Shown: positions 35,899 through 45,560 of the stretch, in pieces
Numbering within the stretch: position 1 is the first letter of the stretch
Layout: every line of letters begins with the position of its first letter
Origin: Tardiphaga sp. P9-11
GTDB taxonomy: Bacteria; Pseudomonadota; Alphaproteobacteria; Rhizobiales; Xanthobacteraceae
Direction of reading: 5' to 3'
DNA length: 64,000 nucleotides
Assembly: GCF_008329525.1 (NCBI RefSeq)
Contig: NZ_NPKQ01000008.1
Span: 124,001-188,000, forward strand
Position numbers and translations under genes: made by a program
The notes under the pieces: generated by a model
What the model was told of the DNA's origin: nothing
Database searches by the model: none
What the model saw: only the letters and a program-made list of their open reading frames with translations

Positions 35899-37692
35899 TC
35901 ATCGCCTGCGGTATAGCGACAGCACGCCAAGCGACGTTTTGAAATCAGTATCCGAAGTGTACCACGACTCGAAGTTCGGCTGCATCGGGTTGATTGGTTC
36001 AATGCCTCCCTCGCGGAAAATCAGCACGAACTGCGGTCGGTTCGCGAGGTCGGTATAATAGGCGTGAGTGTAGGCTAGGCCTTCGCTAGATATGCTGACC
36101 GGGAGCGGAAATGTCATGAGCATCTTGAGTCGCGCGGAGAGTTCGAGCGCGATGCCGGGATGCGATTCCGAAAAGATCGCCAGCGTAGCATGGCCGATTC
36201 TCGGACTGACGTCGCGCCGGATGACTTGCAGCAGCTCGGTCAGGGTTGTAGGCGCGTAAATGCCCTTGAATATGCCGGTGCGGACGAGCTCTCTTGGCGC
36301 GGCGGCATCGAGACTAGTCTGACCGTAGCGAAACAGCAGCGACGTCGATAGCACGATCAGCACCAGGACCGACATGGCGAACTGGCGTGGCCACCTGCGG
36401 TCTGGCCGGGCGTACGGCGCGCTGAGGGCGATGGCGGCTGCGGGCAGGCCGCCAATGCAGAAATTGTAGAAGGTATGCAGCGCGCTGGCCGTGGTGGTAG
36501 CGGCAACCAGCAGCGCCAGGAGATAGCATAGGGCCATTATCCGCTGTTGGCGAGGCGCCGTCAGCCGGAGATCCATCAGAATTCCAAACCCGGCCAGTCC
36601 TGCGATGGTGATGGCGTCATGCGACCGGATATAGAGCGCAGGCTGAACCATGAAAAGTGCCAGCAGGAGCGCAATAACTATGAGCGGGTGATACAGCGAG
36701 CCAAGCGAATTGCGGAACACGCCGGCGCAGACGGCGGAGAGCGCCAGGCAGCAGAATCCTGGATAGGGGCGGAGCAGGGTTGCCGTGCTTTCGATCTTCA
36801 ATCCGATGCCGTTGACCCTGTTAATCAGATTTAGATAGTGAATGCTCTCCAGCGTTGACGCTGGGGACAGGGTTACGATGATGGCACCGAGGCCGATGCA
36901 CCCGGCTAGGATCACCAGGACGGCATATCGTCGGCCGATCGCGCAGATGCGCTCGCCGCCAGCCAGCACGCCGAACACCAGCGCCGCAGCGACAACGCCC
37001 AGAGGCGGATAGGCGACCGCGGCAACACCCCAGGCCGCGGCAGATCCGATCTCGCCCAGCAACCGTCTAGCAGAGTTGGCACGGGATCTCATCGCAGTAC
37101 CGAGGCAGGCAATGGCTGCCACCGCAGCCTGCATCCCAGTGGTGTTGTAGGATGGTGCAGGAAGCCCGAACGGAATGAAGGCCAGAATGAGGATAGATCC
37201 CGACCATGCTAGCGCACGGTACCCGAGCGTGCGCATGAAGCCGTACCAAAGCAGCGCGGCGATCAACGACCCCGCAAAAAACAGAAACCTGAGGAACAGG
37301 AAAAGCCCATCGGTGGAGTCCCGAAGTGCGGCAAATGCCCAGCTCGCGGGAAAAACGATTAGGGCCGATGTCTGATGCAGAGTCCGGAAGGGCGATTGAG
37401 CGACACCGCTCCTCAGCCATTCCACTACAAATTCGGCGTAGTAGGACTCATCGCCCAGGTCGAGGCCTTGAGTTAGGCGTACCATCAAAGCGACTGCGAC
37501 TGCAGCAAATGCTAGAATTCCGATGGTGGTTGGTCGGCGACAAGGGGACACCAAAAATTCCGAGCAAGGCCGAAGCCAAGCCCGGCGGACCCGTTTTAAT
37601 TGAGGCAAAGGGAGTTTTGTTGCAATTCCGTTCAATATAATGCGTCTTGAGGGTATCAGTTGCGGTGGGCTGGTTAAGGGAGTTCGCGGCAA
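35899..37692 (-). CDS. Polytopic membrane glycosyltransferase candidate (GT-C)
   Basis: 597 residues with a basic N-terminus of about 55 residues, then some 12 membrane segments and a soluble C-terminal domain of roughly 130 residues. After the first segment comes TQGLDLGDESYYAEFVVEWLR; an Asp-Glu pair in the first periplasmic loop is the hallmark of GT-C enzymes that use lipid-phosphate sugars. It is convergent with gtrAB, whose end is 249 bases away, and ten bases upstream of wzt in the same direction. It could be the GtrC-like periplasmic transferase for the GtrAB-flipped sugar. The family name is not certain. The 35650-35898 gap has a GtrA-tail-like plus-strand stub (LICLLTVIVLTHFVNVRLVF) but no gene. 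Confidence 0.72.
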   Translation of the reverse strand: MPRTPLTSPPQLIPSRRIILNGIATKLPLPQLKRVRRAWLRPCSEFLVSPCRRPTTIGILAFAAVAVALMVRLTQGLDLGDESYYAEFVVEWLRSGVAQSPFRTLHQTSALIVFPASWAFAALRDSTDGLFLFLRFLFFAGSLIAALLWYGFMRTLGYRALAWSGSILILAFIPFGLPAPSYNTTGMQAAVAAIACLGTAMRSRANSARRLLGEIGSAAAWGVAAVAYPPLGVVAAALVFGVLAGGERICAIGRRYAVLVILAGCIGLGAIIVTLSPASTLESIHYLNLINRVNGIGLKIESTATLLRPYPGFCCLALSAVCAGVFRNSLGSLYHPLIVIALLLALFMVQPALYIRSHDAITIAGLAGFGILMDLRLTAPRQQRIMALCYLLALLVAATTTASALHTFYNFCIGGLPAAAIALSAPYARPDRRWPRQFAMSVLVLIVLSTSLLFRYGQTSLDAAAPRELVRTGIFKGIYAPTTLTELLQVIRRDVSPRIGHATLAIFSESHPGIALELSARLKMLMTFPLPVSISSEGLAYTHAYYTDLANRPQFVLIFREGGIEPINPMQPNFESWYTSDTDFKTSLGVLSLYRRR

Positions 37693-37702
37693 TATCTGGA
37701 CA

Positions 37703-38497
37703 TCATACGGCTTCGATCGAGCGCCGATATTGCTCGATCACGTCTCCGATATCGCCATATGCCTTGATCCGACCCTGGTCCATCCACAGCCCTTTGTTGC
37801 ACCAGCGCTGACAGATCTCAATATTATGCGAAGCTAGCACCAGAACGCTGGCGCGATCGACGAACGATGTCAGTCGCTTTTCGGCTTTTGCCATAAATGA
37901 CTCGTCACCGGCCACGATCCATTCATCCATTAATAGGATTTCTGGCTCGAAGCACGTTGCGACAGCGAAAGTCAACCTGAGGATCATGCCGGACGAATAG
38001 GTCCGCACCGGCATTTCGAGGTACTCGCCGAGTTCTGTGAAATGCGCAATGTCAGCCATGCGCTTGTCGATTTCCGAGTTTGAAAGACCTAGTATCATTG
38101 CACGAATGCGAATGTTGTCGTAGCCGCTAAGATCGGTGTCGATTCCAAGCCCGATATCGAACATCGGCGAGATGCGTCCCCGGATGATGGCATCGCCGGT
38201 CGTGGGTTCATAGATTCCAGCCATGACGCGAAGAAGCGTTGTCTTGCCGGCGCCGTTCGCCCCGATCAGGGCTACGCGATCACCGGTGGCAAGTGACAGC
38301 GAAATATCTCGCAGAGCTTGAACGGTGATGCGGTGGTTGCCGTCATGTGCCAACCGGCCGGCGGATCCTTTAAACAGAAGGCTCTTCTTCAGCGAGCGCG
38401 AACCGCCATGGTAGATCGGAAACGACACGTTGACGTGCCGAACTTCGAGCACGGTTTCACGAGTAGAAAATGCTTGTGCGACCGACATGCCGTTCAT
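37703..38497 (-). CDS. wzt: Polysaccharide/O-antigen ABC exporter, ATPase
   Basis: 264 residues. Walker A is GANGAGKTT, the signature is RTYSSGMILRL and Walker B is EILLMDEWI, followed by the switch His in LASHN. FDIGLGIDTDLSGYDNI is a stretch typical of polysaccharide exporters. The protein stops soon after the nucleotide-binding domain, so it lacks the C-terminal carbohydrate-binding domain found in E. coli O9a Wzt and resembles KpsT-like exporters instead. It overlaps the permease gene by four bases. It should energise export of a lipid-linked glycan across the inner membrane. Confidence 0.92.
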   Translation of the reverse strand: MNGMSVAQAFSTRETVLEVRHVNVSFPIYHGGSRSLKKSLLFKGSAGRLAHDGNHRITVQALRDISLSLATGDRVALIGANGAGKTTLLRVMAGIYEPTTGDAIIRGRISPMFDIGLGIDTDLSGYDNIRIRAMILGLSNSEIDKRMADIAHFTELGEYLEMPVRTYSSGMILRLTFAVATCFEPEILLMDEWIVAGDESFMAKAEKRLTSFVDRASVLVLASHNIEICQRWCNKGLWMDQGRIKAYGDIGDVIEQYRRSIEAV

Positions 38498-39336
38498 ATC
38501 CAGTACGATATCCGAGAGCGGAACCTTGTAAAGAATGCTGCGGCAATCGCTGAGTTGAAAATCGTTAGGATTAGGACCGCGATATAGCTTTCTGCGGGAA
38601 ATGATTGCCCGAGCAAAGGCGCACGTACAATCTCAAGCAGATGAAAGAACGGATTGAGAAGGACGATCGTTGAATCGACACCAAGCAGCTCGGGTTTCCA
38701 CATCACGGGTGTGATGAAAAACGCGATTTGTACCACACTGCCGACGATTTGCGGGATATCTCGAAATCGTGCTGACACCATTCCGAGATACAGGCTGGTC
38801 AATGTCAAGTTGAAGGTAAGCAGGACCAGCGCTGGAATAGCCATTAACACGCCGAGACCTGGCGAAAACTGGAAGTAGATCAATACACCGAAATAGATGA
38901 TGAAGTTGTGGGCTAGAATGATAATTCGGCTCCAGATAAAACGAAACGCGTAAATCGAATAGGGCAGCCTGATCTGCTTGATGTAGGATTCCGAACCTGT
39001 GAACAGCGTGCCTGCTTCCGAAATCGTGGCGCTCACATAACCCCACAGCAACAGGCCGACACATAAAAAGGGTAGGAAGTCGTGGAGTTCGGTCTTGAAC
39101 AGCCGAGAGTAAACAATCCCCAGCGCAAGTACCATGATCGCCATGCTTGCGGTTAGCCAGAACGGGCCCAGCATCGATCGGCGGTAGCGCTGCACGATGT
39201 CATTCCAACCAAGTGTCGACCAGAGCCGCCATGCGCGCAGGCCATCTATCATATCCTTGGCAGCCAGCCGCCCCTGGGAGGGCTTTTCGTATTGAAAGTC
39301 CGGAAGCTCTATCTCGATGGTGACAGGTCGGCTCAT
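38494..39336 (-). CDS. wzm: Polysaccharide/O-antigen ABC exporter, permease
   Basis: 280 residues with six membrane segments and the ABC-2 permease pattern: an N-terminal amphipathic region (LGWNDIVQRYRRSMLGPFW), the coupling-helix-like QRYRRS, and conserved FITPVMWKPE before segment five. It pairs with the overlapping wzt. The start is ATG 39336; the 172 bases between it and the upstream glycosyltransferase may contain a separate promoter but I see no clear boxes. The presence of this pair means the main glycan is completed in the cytoplasm and exported whole, rather than by Wzx/Wzy. Confidence 0.93.
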   Translation of the reverse strand: MSRPVTIEIELPDFQYEKPSQGRLAAKDMIDGLRAWRLWSTLGWNDIVQRYRRSMLGPFWLTASMAIMVLALGIVYSRLFKTELHDFLPFLCVGLLLWGYVSATISEAGTLFTGSESYIKQIRLPYSIYAFRFIWSRIIILAHNFIIYFGVLIYFQFSPGLGVLMAIPALVLLTFNLTLTSLYLGMVSARFRDIPQIVGSVVQIAFFITPVMWKPELLGVDSTIVLLNPFFHLLEIVRAPLLGQSFPAESYIAVLILTIFNSAIAAAFFTRFRSRISYWI

Positions 39337-39508
39337 GATTTTGTGTTTGCCAGTGAGGAGTTACGCGACGCCTTTTAGGGCAAATATGCCAGCAAACAAA
39401 ACGTTTTCTGCCGCAAAACTGACATGTGTGGTCCGTGCAAAACGCCCCAAATGAGTGATGTAGCGAATTACCGCGCCGCAGAATCTCTCCTTTCGGAGGC
39501 GTCAAGAA

Positions 39509-40717
39509 TCAAGCGAATTTACGGTATGCGGCGTTCACGGCCCCGGCGCTCCGGTGCCACCCGAACAGCGCAGCGCGGCTGATCAGCTTCTCTCTTGCCG
39601 TGTCGTTCACCACGGCGTCGGTGGCGATCGCAGCGTTGATTGCCTCGGTCCAAGCATCGACATCCAGCATAGCGACGCGGGTCGCGAGGTCGCCAGAGAT
39701 TTCATCCATTGCGGTGTCCGCGCTATGGGCGACCGGCGTACCGCAGGCCATGGCTTCCACGACGGGCATACCGAAGCCTTCGTAGAGCGACGGCAATAGC
39801 ATCAGCCGCGCGCCTTCGTAGAGGCTGCGCAATTCGGCATCGCTCACGCCCTTGAGGAACCGCAGTTGCCCACTACTGACGAGTTGCTCGGTTGCCTTCG
39901 GTAGCGCGAGGTCGCCCCATCCCGCTCCACCGACAATCACCAACGGCATGCGAGCGCGGTCCGCAGTGGCAACACGGCTATAGGCGGCGATCAAGGTCTT
40001 CAGATTCTTACGTGGTTCCAGCGTTCCGACCGCTAGCAGGTAGTTGCCTCGCTTCAGCTCGAAACCGGTGATGCCAGTGGTCGTGATGTCTGCCCCGAGC
40101 GGACGGAATATCTCGCTCGCCGCCGGCGGAGCGACGAAAATCTGTTCGATCGGATAGTTGTAGACGCTTGCGATTTCTCGCCGGGTGAATTCCGAGATCG
40201 TCTGGATCTGCGACGCGCGCGCAACAGTTTTTGCCAGCGGGCGCATTTGCCGCAGCCGATCGTCGGGATGGGCTTCTGGAAACCGCACAAAGGACAGATC
40301 GTAGATCACTGGCAATACCGGCACGCCCGGGTCGGCCGGCGGCAGGTAGTTGAAAGCGTGAAACAGATCTAGCGATTGTCGCCTGGCGGACATGGTGAAC
40401 TGGAACGGACGAATGCTGCGATAGATGTGCCGAAAGACATCGACATTGATGGCGCTCTGATGCGCGAATCGTCGCACACGTTTCAGCGCGCTCAGCTGCA
40501 GCTCGCCATCGCTGGTCGTCTTGGCCGCGTCTTTTTTTTGCGCTTGGGCAATCTCGCCGAAAAATTGCCGGTCGAGCTTGCGCCAGGTCACATAGTCGAG
40601 ACCGCGGAACTCGATGTTCGTCTCACTTTCGACCAGCGCCTTCAATAAATTGTAGAGGTAGTTGCCGACCCCTGTCATTGATCGGTGCAGGATGAGTGTT
40701 TCGACGCCAATAATCAT
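39509..40717 (-). CDS. Glycosyltransferase family 4 (WbpY/WbdB-like)
   Basis: 402 residues. The N-terminus MIIGVETLILHRSMTGVGNYL has the glycine loop and the donor site has LLAVGTLEPRKNLKTLIAAY. The acidic pair is intact in SLYEGFGMPVVEAMACGTPV (Glu-x7-Glu). The closest recognisable relatives are mannosyl- and D-rhamnosyltransferases of ABC-exported A-band/O9-type antigens. It overlaps the upstream glycosyltransferase by four bases. Located between the exporter and gmd, it likely uses a GDP-linked 6-deoxyhexose or mannose. Confidence 0.87.
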   Translation of the reverse strand: MIIGVETLILHRSMTGVGNYLYNLLKALVESETNIEFRGLDYVTWRKLDRQFFGEIAQAQKKDAAKTTSDGELQLSALKRVRRFAHQSAINVDVFRHIYRSIRPFQFTMSARRQSLDLFHAFNYLPPADPGVPVLPVIYDLSFVRFPEAHPDDRLRQMRPLAKTVARASQIQTISEFTRREIASVYNYPIEQIFVAPPAASEIFRPLGADITTTGITGFELKRGNYLLAVGTLEPRKNLKTLIAAYSRVATADRARMPLVIVGGAGWGDLALPKATEQLVSSGQLRFLKGVSDAELRSLYEGARLMLLPSLYEGFGMPVVEAMACGTPVAHSADTAMDEISGDLATRVAMLDVDAWTEAINAAIATDAVVNDTAREKLISRAALFGWHRSAGAVNAAYRKFA

Positions 40718-41862
40718 AGCGGCTGTCCCGACAAGGCTCGGCGATGCGCAAGTGCCTGATCCAAAACCTGCGCGATCCTGGCGCTATAGGCTTCACGACT
40801 GAACTCCGATCGCGCGCGGCCGTGCCCCGCGTATCCCAGTCTTTGGGCCAGTGCGGAATCCTCCAGCAAGAGGTTCATGGCCTGTGCTAGCGCCGAGGCG
40901 TCTCCTACGGCAACGGTGAGGCCTTCCCGGTCGTGACGGGCGACGTTGGGAACGGTGGTCGGCAGACTGGTGTTGATCACTGGTAAACCCGCGGCCATGG
41001 CCTCGACTTGGACCAGTCCAAACGCTTCGGCATCCGTGACCGACGGCAGGACCAGCATCTTGGCGGCGTGGAGATGATGCTTGATATCATCGGCCGTCAC
41101 GCGTCCCTTGAAAAAGACGCGATCGGCGATTCCGTTGCGCTTCGCCTGCTGTTTCAGGTCCTCCAGCAGCGGACCGTCGCCGATGATCACTAGTTGTGCC
41201 TCTGCGGAGGGCAGGGCATTCAGCAGGACGTCAAGCCCTTTGTAGCCGACTAGGCGGCCGACCGCGACGATTAACCGTGGATACTGCTGGCGAAGTTTGG
41301 CGACGGTTGTCTGGCCGGCTTCGCCGACGTTGCTCCAGTAGTCGATGTCGAGCCCGTAGCGGACGATGCTACACTTGTCCCTGTGAGGCTTCAGGAAGTC
41401 CGAATTGTCGATCATGGCCCCGTCGGACACCACAATCCGGTCGGCGCGGCACAACGCAGACTTGATTGCCGGCGTCAGCAGCTTGCGTAGCAAGGCCCGC
41501 CCGAGAATCTCGGCATGCCAATACACTACCAGCGCGGTGCGCTCGCCCAATCCGGCCGCGATGCCGATATCCGTCAGCGGAAATGGCGCGTGATGCACTA
41601 GCACATCGGCCTCGCGCGCAAAGCGTCGCAGGACGAATGGATAGGTCGGCGCTAGCGGCGTGGAAAATAGCGTACCCAGCGACGCTAGCGCAGTGACGGG
41701 CGTTCCATCCATGACAAAGTGGCGGGACCATCCCCGAAAGCGTGCAACCAGAATCCGGCTTGTCATCGTTTCTGCGCGGGAGCCGGTCAGCATGGCGATA
41801 ACCTGCGGAATGCCGCCTTCGACATCAGGCCGATAAATCTTGTAGGCGTGAACGACTTTCAC
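40714..41862 (-). CDS. Glycosyltransferase family 4 (WbpZ-like)
   Basis: 382 residues. MKVVHAYKIYRPDVEGGIPQ is the N-terminal loop, LIVAVGRLVGYKGLDVLLNAL the donor-phosphate site, and EAFGLVQVEAMAAGLPV holds the Glu-x7-Glu pair. It resembles WbpZ/WbdC-type enzymes that add the first mannose or rhamnose residue to the lipid-linked primer in ABC-exported O-antigens. It is 55 bases downstream of the GMD-like gene. The specific donor cannot be read from sequence. Confidence 0.87.
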   Translation of the reverse strand: MKVVHAYKIYRPDVEGGIPQVIAMLTGSRAETMTSRILVARFRGWSRHFVMDGTPVTALASLGTLFSTPLAPTYPFVLRRFAREADVLVHHAPFPLTDIGIAAGLGERTALVVYWHAEILGRALLRKLLTPAIKSALCRADRIVVSDGAMIDNSDFLKPHRDKCSIVRYGLDIDYWSNVGEAGQTTVAKLRQQYPRLIVAVGRLVGYKGLDVLLNALPSAEAQLVIIGDGPLLEDLKQQAKRNGIADRVFFKGRVTADDIKHHLHAAKMLVLPSVTDAEAFGLVQVEAMAAGLPVINTSLPTTVPNVARHDREGLTVAVGDASALAQAMNLLLEDSALAQRLGYAGHGRARSEFSREAYSARIAQVLDQALAHRRALSGQPL

Positions 41863-41917
41863 GAGAATACCGACAATCTGTTCAGTTAACGTTCAGTTGG
41901 GTCGATCGAGCCGCGGT

Positions 41918-42922
41918 CTAGTCCGCCGTGGCCAAGGTGATCGCTTCAATCCGCGACCGTACCATCATCCCAACAAGATCTTCGAACGAGGTCGTTGCGC
42001 GCCATCCCAATTGCGTGTGAATCTTGCTAGGATCTGCGCGAGTGTAGCGGTTGTCGGTCTTGCGGATGAGGCCGGGATCGCTGATGACGTGGTTCTGCCA
42101 GTCGCGGCCGACAACGCGGAACGCCGTTTCGCAAAATTCCGCGATTGAATGCTGTTCGCCGCTGCCGATGACATAGTCGTCGGGCCGATCACTCCTTACT
42201 ATCAGCAGCATGGCTTCGATATAATCGCCGGCATAACCGAAATCGCGGCGCACGCTGAGATCACCGAGCATGACCTTTCCGTCCTGCAGGATCGGACGCC
42301 CGCGTTCGTCGAGATCGGTGGTTTGCGACAGCCCCAAAGATACGGCCGCAGCGGCATGGGCGATTTTCTGTGACACGAAGCTCAGCGGACGTTTGGGACT
42401 CTCATGATTGAATAGGATGCCCGCCGACAAATGAAGATCGTACTGCGACCGATAGGCACCAATAATCCGATGCGCGTATGCTTTCGCGATCGCATAGGGC
42501 GACATCGGTTTGAACGGCGTTTCCTCATTTTGCGACGAGTCCTGCGACATCTCACCAAAAATTTCGGATGAGGACGCTTGGAACAGCCGACTGTTGGGAC
42601 ACAACTTGCGCATTAGATCGCATAGCTGTTGAGGCATCACCGCATTGAGCATAGCCGTTTCAAGAGGCTCGTTCCATGAAGCTGCCGGCCGCGAGATCGC
42701 CGCGAGGTTAAAAATCTCGTCGGGCCGGACCGACGAGACCAGCCGTTCCATGAAATGATAGTCGGTAGGGTCGCCGATATGCCAATGCACACCTTCTCGT
42801 GTCGGCTTGGCCCCGGCGTGGCGGCTCTGCACATGCACGGAATAGTCGTCAGCGAGAAGTTTGTCTACCAGATAGCAGCCGTCCTGGCCCGCGCCTCCAG
42901 TCACTAGAGCGCTTTTTTTCAT
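41918..42922 (-). CDS. GDP-mannose 4,6-dehydratase-family protein (Gmd paralogue or Rmd-like)
   Basis: 334 residues, extended SDR. The nucleotide loop is GGAGQDGCYLVDKLL, close to that of Gmd; the active site has ASSSEIFGEM with the dehydratase Glu and SPYAIAKAYAH with Tyr-x3-Lys; [11 protein letters not shown] is the sugar-nucleotide stretch typical of Gmd. It is nonetheless clearly divergent from the Gmd encoded 51 bases upstream. It may be a 4-reductase giving GDP-D-rhamnose, as gmd-rmd pairs do, or a second dehydratase acting on another GDP-hexose. The retained Glu favours dehydratase chemistry. Confidence 0.78.
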   Translation of the reverse strand: MKKSALVTGGAGQDGCYLVDKLLADDYSVHVQSRHAGAKPTREGVHWHIGDPTDYHFMERLVSSVRPDEIFNLAAISRPAASWNEPLETAMLNAVMPQQLCDLMRKLCPNSRLFQASSSEIFGEMSQDSSQNEETPFKPMSPYAIAKAYAHRIIGAYRSQYDLHLSAGILFNHESPKRPLSFVSQKIAHAAAAVSLGLSQTTDLDERGRPILQDGKVMLGDLSVRRDFGYAGDYIEAMLLIVRSDRPDDYVIGSGEQHSIAEFCETAFRVVGRDWQNHVISDPGLIRKTDNRYTRADPSKIHTQLGWRATTSFEDLVGMMVRSRIEAITLATAD

Positions 42923-42973
42923 GGGTGATCGGCTCGCAAGACCTGCTTTAAAGTTCGCACGCTTTGACGATCT

Positions 42974-44071
42974 CTATTCGTTGTAGTTAAAATATTTGAA
43001 GCCGTGCTGTTTCACAAGGCTGTCCCGCTTTGCAGTCTTAAGATCCTCGCGCATCATTTCGGAAACGAGATCGGCGAACGGCGTCTTCGGGGTCCAGCCC
43101 AGTTTAATGCGCGCCTTGCTTGCATCGCCTAGCAAGGTTTCGACTTCGGCTGGACGGAAATAACGTGGATCGACCTCGACGATGCATTTGCCGCTGGCGG
43201 CATCATAGCCCTTCTCGTTCGCCTCGGTTCCTTCCCAACGCACCGCGATGCCGGCTTCCTTTGCGGCCAGCGTGATGAAATCGCGAACCGAATGCTGCAC
43301 GCCAGTGGCGATGACAAAATCCTCGGGCGTGTCTTGCTGCAGCATCATCCACTGCATCTCGACATAGTCGCGGGCATGGCCCCAGTCGCGGAGGGCGTTG
43401 AGATTTCCGAGATAAAGCCGGTCCTGCATACCGAGCTTGATGCGCGCTAACGCGCGGGTGATCTTCCGCGTCACGAAAGTCTCGCCGCGGATCGGGGACT
43501 CGTGATTAAAAAGGATTCCATTACAGGCATACAAACCATAGGCTTCGCGGTAGTTGACCGTGATCCAGTACGCATAGAGCTTTGCGACCGCATAGGGCGA
43601 GCGCGGATAGAACGGCGTCTTTTCTGTCTGGGGGACCTGCTGCACCAGCCCGTACAACTCGGACGTCGAAGCCTGATAAAAGCGCGATTTCTTTTCCAAT
43701 CTTAGCGTCCGGATGGCTTCGAGCATGCGCAGCGTGCCGAGCCCGTCAGAGTTTGCGGTATACTCCGGCTCTTCGAACGATACGCCGACATGGCTTTGTG
43801 CCGCCAGGTTATAAATCTCGTCCGGTTGCACTTCTTGGACGATTCGGATCAGGCTGGAGGAGTCGGTGAGATCGCCGTAGTGGAGTTTGAAATTGAAGCC
43901 CTGGTCATGCGGATCATGATAGAGGTGATCGATACGGTCGGTATTGAATAGAGAGGTCCGGCGCCTGACGCCATGCACCTCATATCCCTTGGCGAGCAAT
44001 AGCTCAGCCAGATAAGCGCCGTCCTGACCGGTGATGCCGGTAATGAGCGCAACTTTAGCGGTGTTTGTCAT
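42974..44071 (-). CDS. gmd: GDP-mannose 4,6-dehydratase
   Basis: 365 residues, typical length. [15 protein letters not shown] binds [20 protein letters not shown] and [11 protein letters not shown] are hallmark segments, the catalytic triad is in ASTSELYG and [11 protein letters not shown], and [15 protein letters not shown] binds the sugar nucleotide. It converts GDP-mannose to GDP-4-keto-6-deoxymannose, the precursor of GDP-perosamine, GDP-D-rhamnose and others. It is the first gene of the minus-strand run that ends with wzt. The 289 bases upstream, up to the IS701 remnant, should contain its promoter. Confidence 0.96.
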   Translation of the reverse strand: MTNTAKVALITGITGQDGAYLAELLLAKGYEVHGVRRRTSLFNTDRIDHLYHDPHDQGFNFKLHYGDLTDSSSLIRIVQEVQPDEIYNLAAQSHVGVSFEEPEYTANSDGLGTLRMLEAIRTLRLEKKSRFYQASTSELYGLVQQVPQTEKTPFYPRSPYAVAKLYAYWITVNYREAYGLYACNGILFNHESPIRGETFVTRKITRALARIKLGMQDRLYLGNLNALRDWGHARDYVEMQWMMLQQDTPEDFVIATGVQHSVRDFITLAAKEAGIAVRWEGTEANEKGYDAASGKCIVEVDPRYFRPAEVETLLGDASKARIKLGWTPKTPFADLVSEMMREDLKTAKRDSLVKQHGFKYFNYNE

Positions 44072-44360
44072 GGAGGCGGCTGCTTCAAAATTAGAGACGT
44101 CGGATTGCTTTTAAATGTCCCCGTTCGGTAGAGGCATTTGCGAATAATTTCAACTGCCTCTTGTGTCCCAGGCGGTAACGGATGTGCCGGATCAGCTTGT
44201 CATTGCAATAGTGGCGATCGTTCGACGGGCTCTTTTGGTGAGGGGCCGCTTCAAGGCCTGATATTTGAGCACTTTGGCAGATTTTAGAGTTGATCGGGGG
44301 CAGGATTGCCGAACCAGGTTTTCAATGATCATGGGTGGCCGGCTTCTTGGAGGGCTGACC

Positions 44361-45560
44361 ATGGTGGACACGACGCTGAGGTGGGAAGATGAACTTGGAC
44401 GCTGGCTCGAGCCGTTCCGGGATCGTTTAGGTCACAAGGCCGGCGGTGGATGTGTCCACTATATATTTCGGGACGGATTGGACCGGGTCATCGCAGGAGC
44501 GTCCAGCTAATGGCGGCGCGGTTGACGCCGAACGACTATGACCGATTGCACCATTTCATCGCTGATGGCGTCTGGCACGCGGCGCCGTTGGAAGCAGAAA
44601 TGCTCGTCCAGGCCGACTGGCTTGTCGGCGGCAAATCGACGATACATCGATGCCGAAGAAGGGCGATCGCTCGGTTGCCGTAGCTCCTCAATATGTATCA
44701 ACTCTCGGTAAGACGGCGAATTGCCAGACGTTGGTGTCGCTGACGCTTGCGCGCGGTGAGGTGCCGCTAGGTCTCCTTATTCCGGAGAGTTGGACGAGCG
44801 ATCCGGTATGTCTGAAGCGTGCCGGCGTTCCAATCGAGCATCGCACGGTGCGGTCCAAGCCAGGGATCGCACTGGCTGAGGTCGATCGCGCGATCGCGCC
44901 GTTGTTCGCCTCGGCTGTGTGCTGGCGGATGCGGGATACGGATCGAGCGCGCCGTTCCGTCATGCTCTGAGCGAACGTGGCCTCTTGTGGGCAGTCGGCA
45001 CGTCGCGACTCCAGAAAGTCTTCCGAGCGATGTCATCACGATCTTTCCGACGGAGAAAGCCCGTTAGCTGCGCAAACACCATATCCCGGATATGTCACCA
45101 GTTTCAGCCGAGACAATGCTGGTCGGCGTAAAGTGGCGGAGATCAACTGGCGCTGGGGCACGAAAGGCCCGCTGTCATGCCTTTTTGCTGCACGGTGCGT
45201 CCGCATCGCGGGCGCCCCAAGCACCGTGTTCGATAACGGTGTCGAGCGTGTGCCTGGCGATTAAGTTTGGATCCTAGGCGAACGACGATCGAGCTCTGAG
45301 CAGAAGTACTTCATCTCGAATTTGTCCGCTGACGCTTCGCTTAAGACGCTGGCAGCTGCCGTCAAGGCGCGGTGGATCTGTGAATAAGCGCGTCAGCAAT
45401 TGAATGAAAAGCTCAGGCTCGACCATTTTGAAGGCAGGTCGTGGGCCGGGTTACACCGACATGCCTTAATGACAATGAGCGCCTGGGTCTTCCTTCAACC
45501 CCTCCGCCTTACGGCAGCGGCGGTCCCACCGCCACAACCCAACATAAGGTCATCAGAGAA
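44361..45560 (+). mobile_element. IS701-family transposase remnant with many frameshifts
   Basis: Starting at ATG 44361 (TTLRWEDELGRWLEPFRDRL), successive pieces in different frames rebuild an IS701-type DDE transposase: [75 protein letters not shown], and finally LDHFEGRSWAGLHRHALMT. At least five frameshifts or small deletions inactivate it. The full-length protein would be around 400-430 residues. Terminal repeats were not identified. The 45561-45852 stretch that follows has no gene. Confidence 0.85.
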
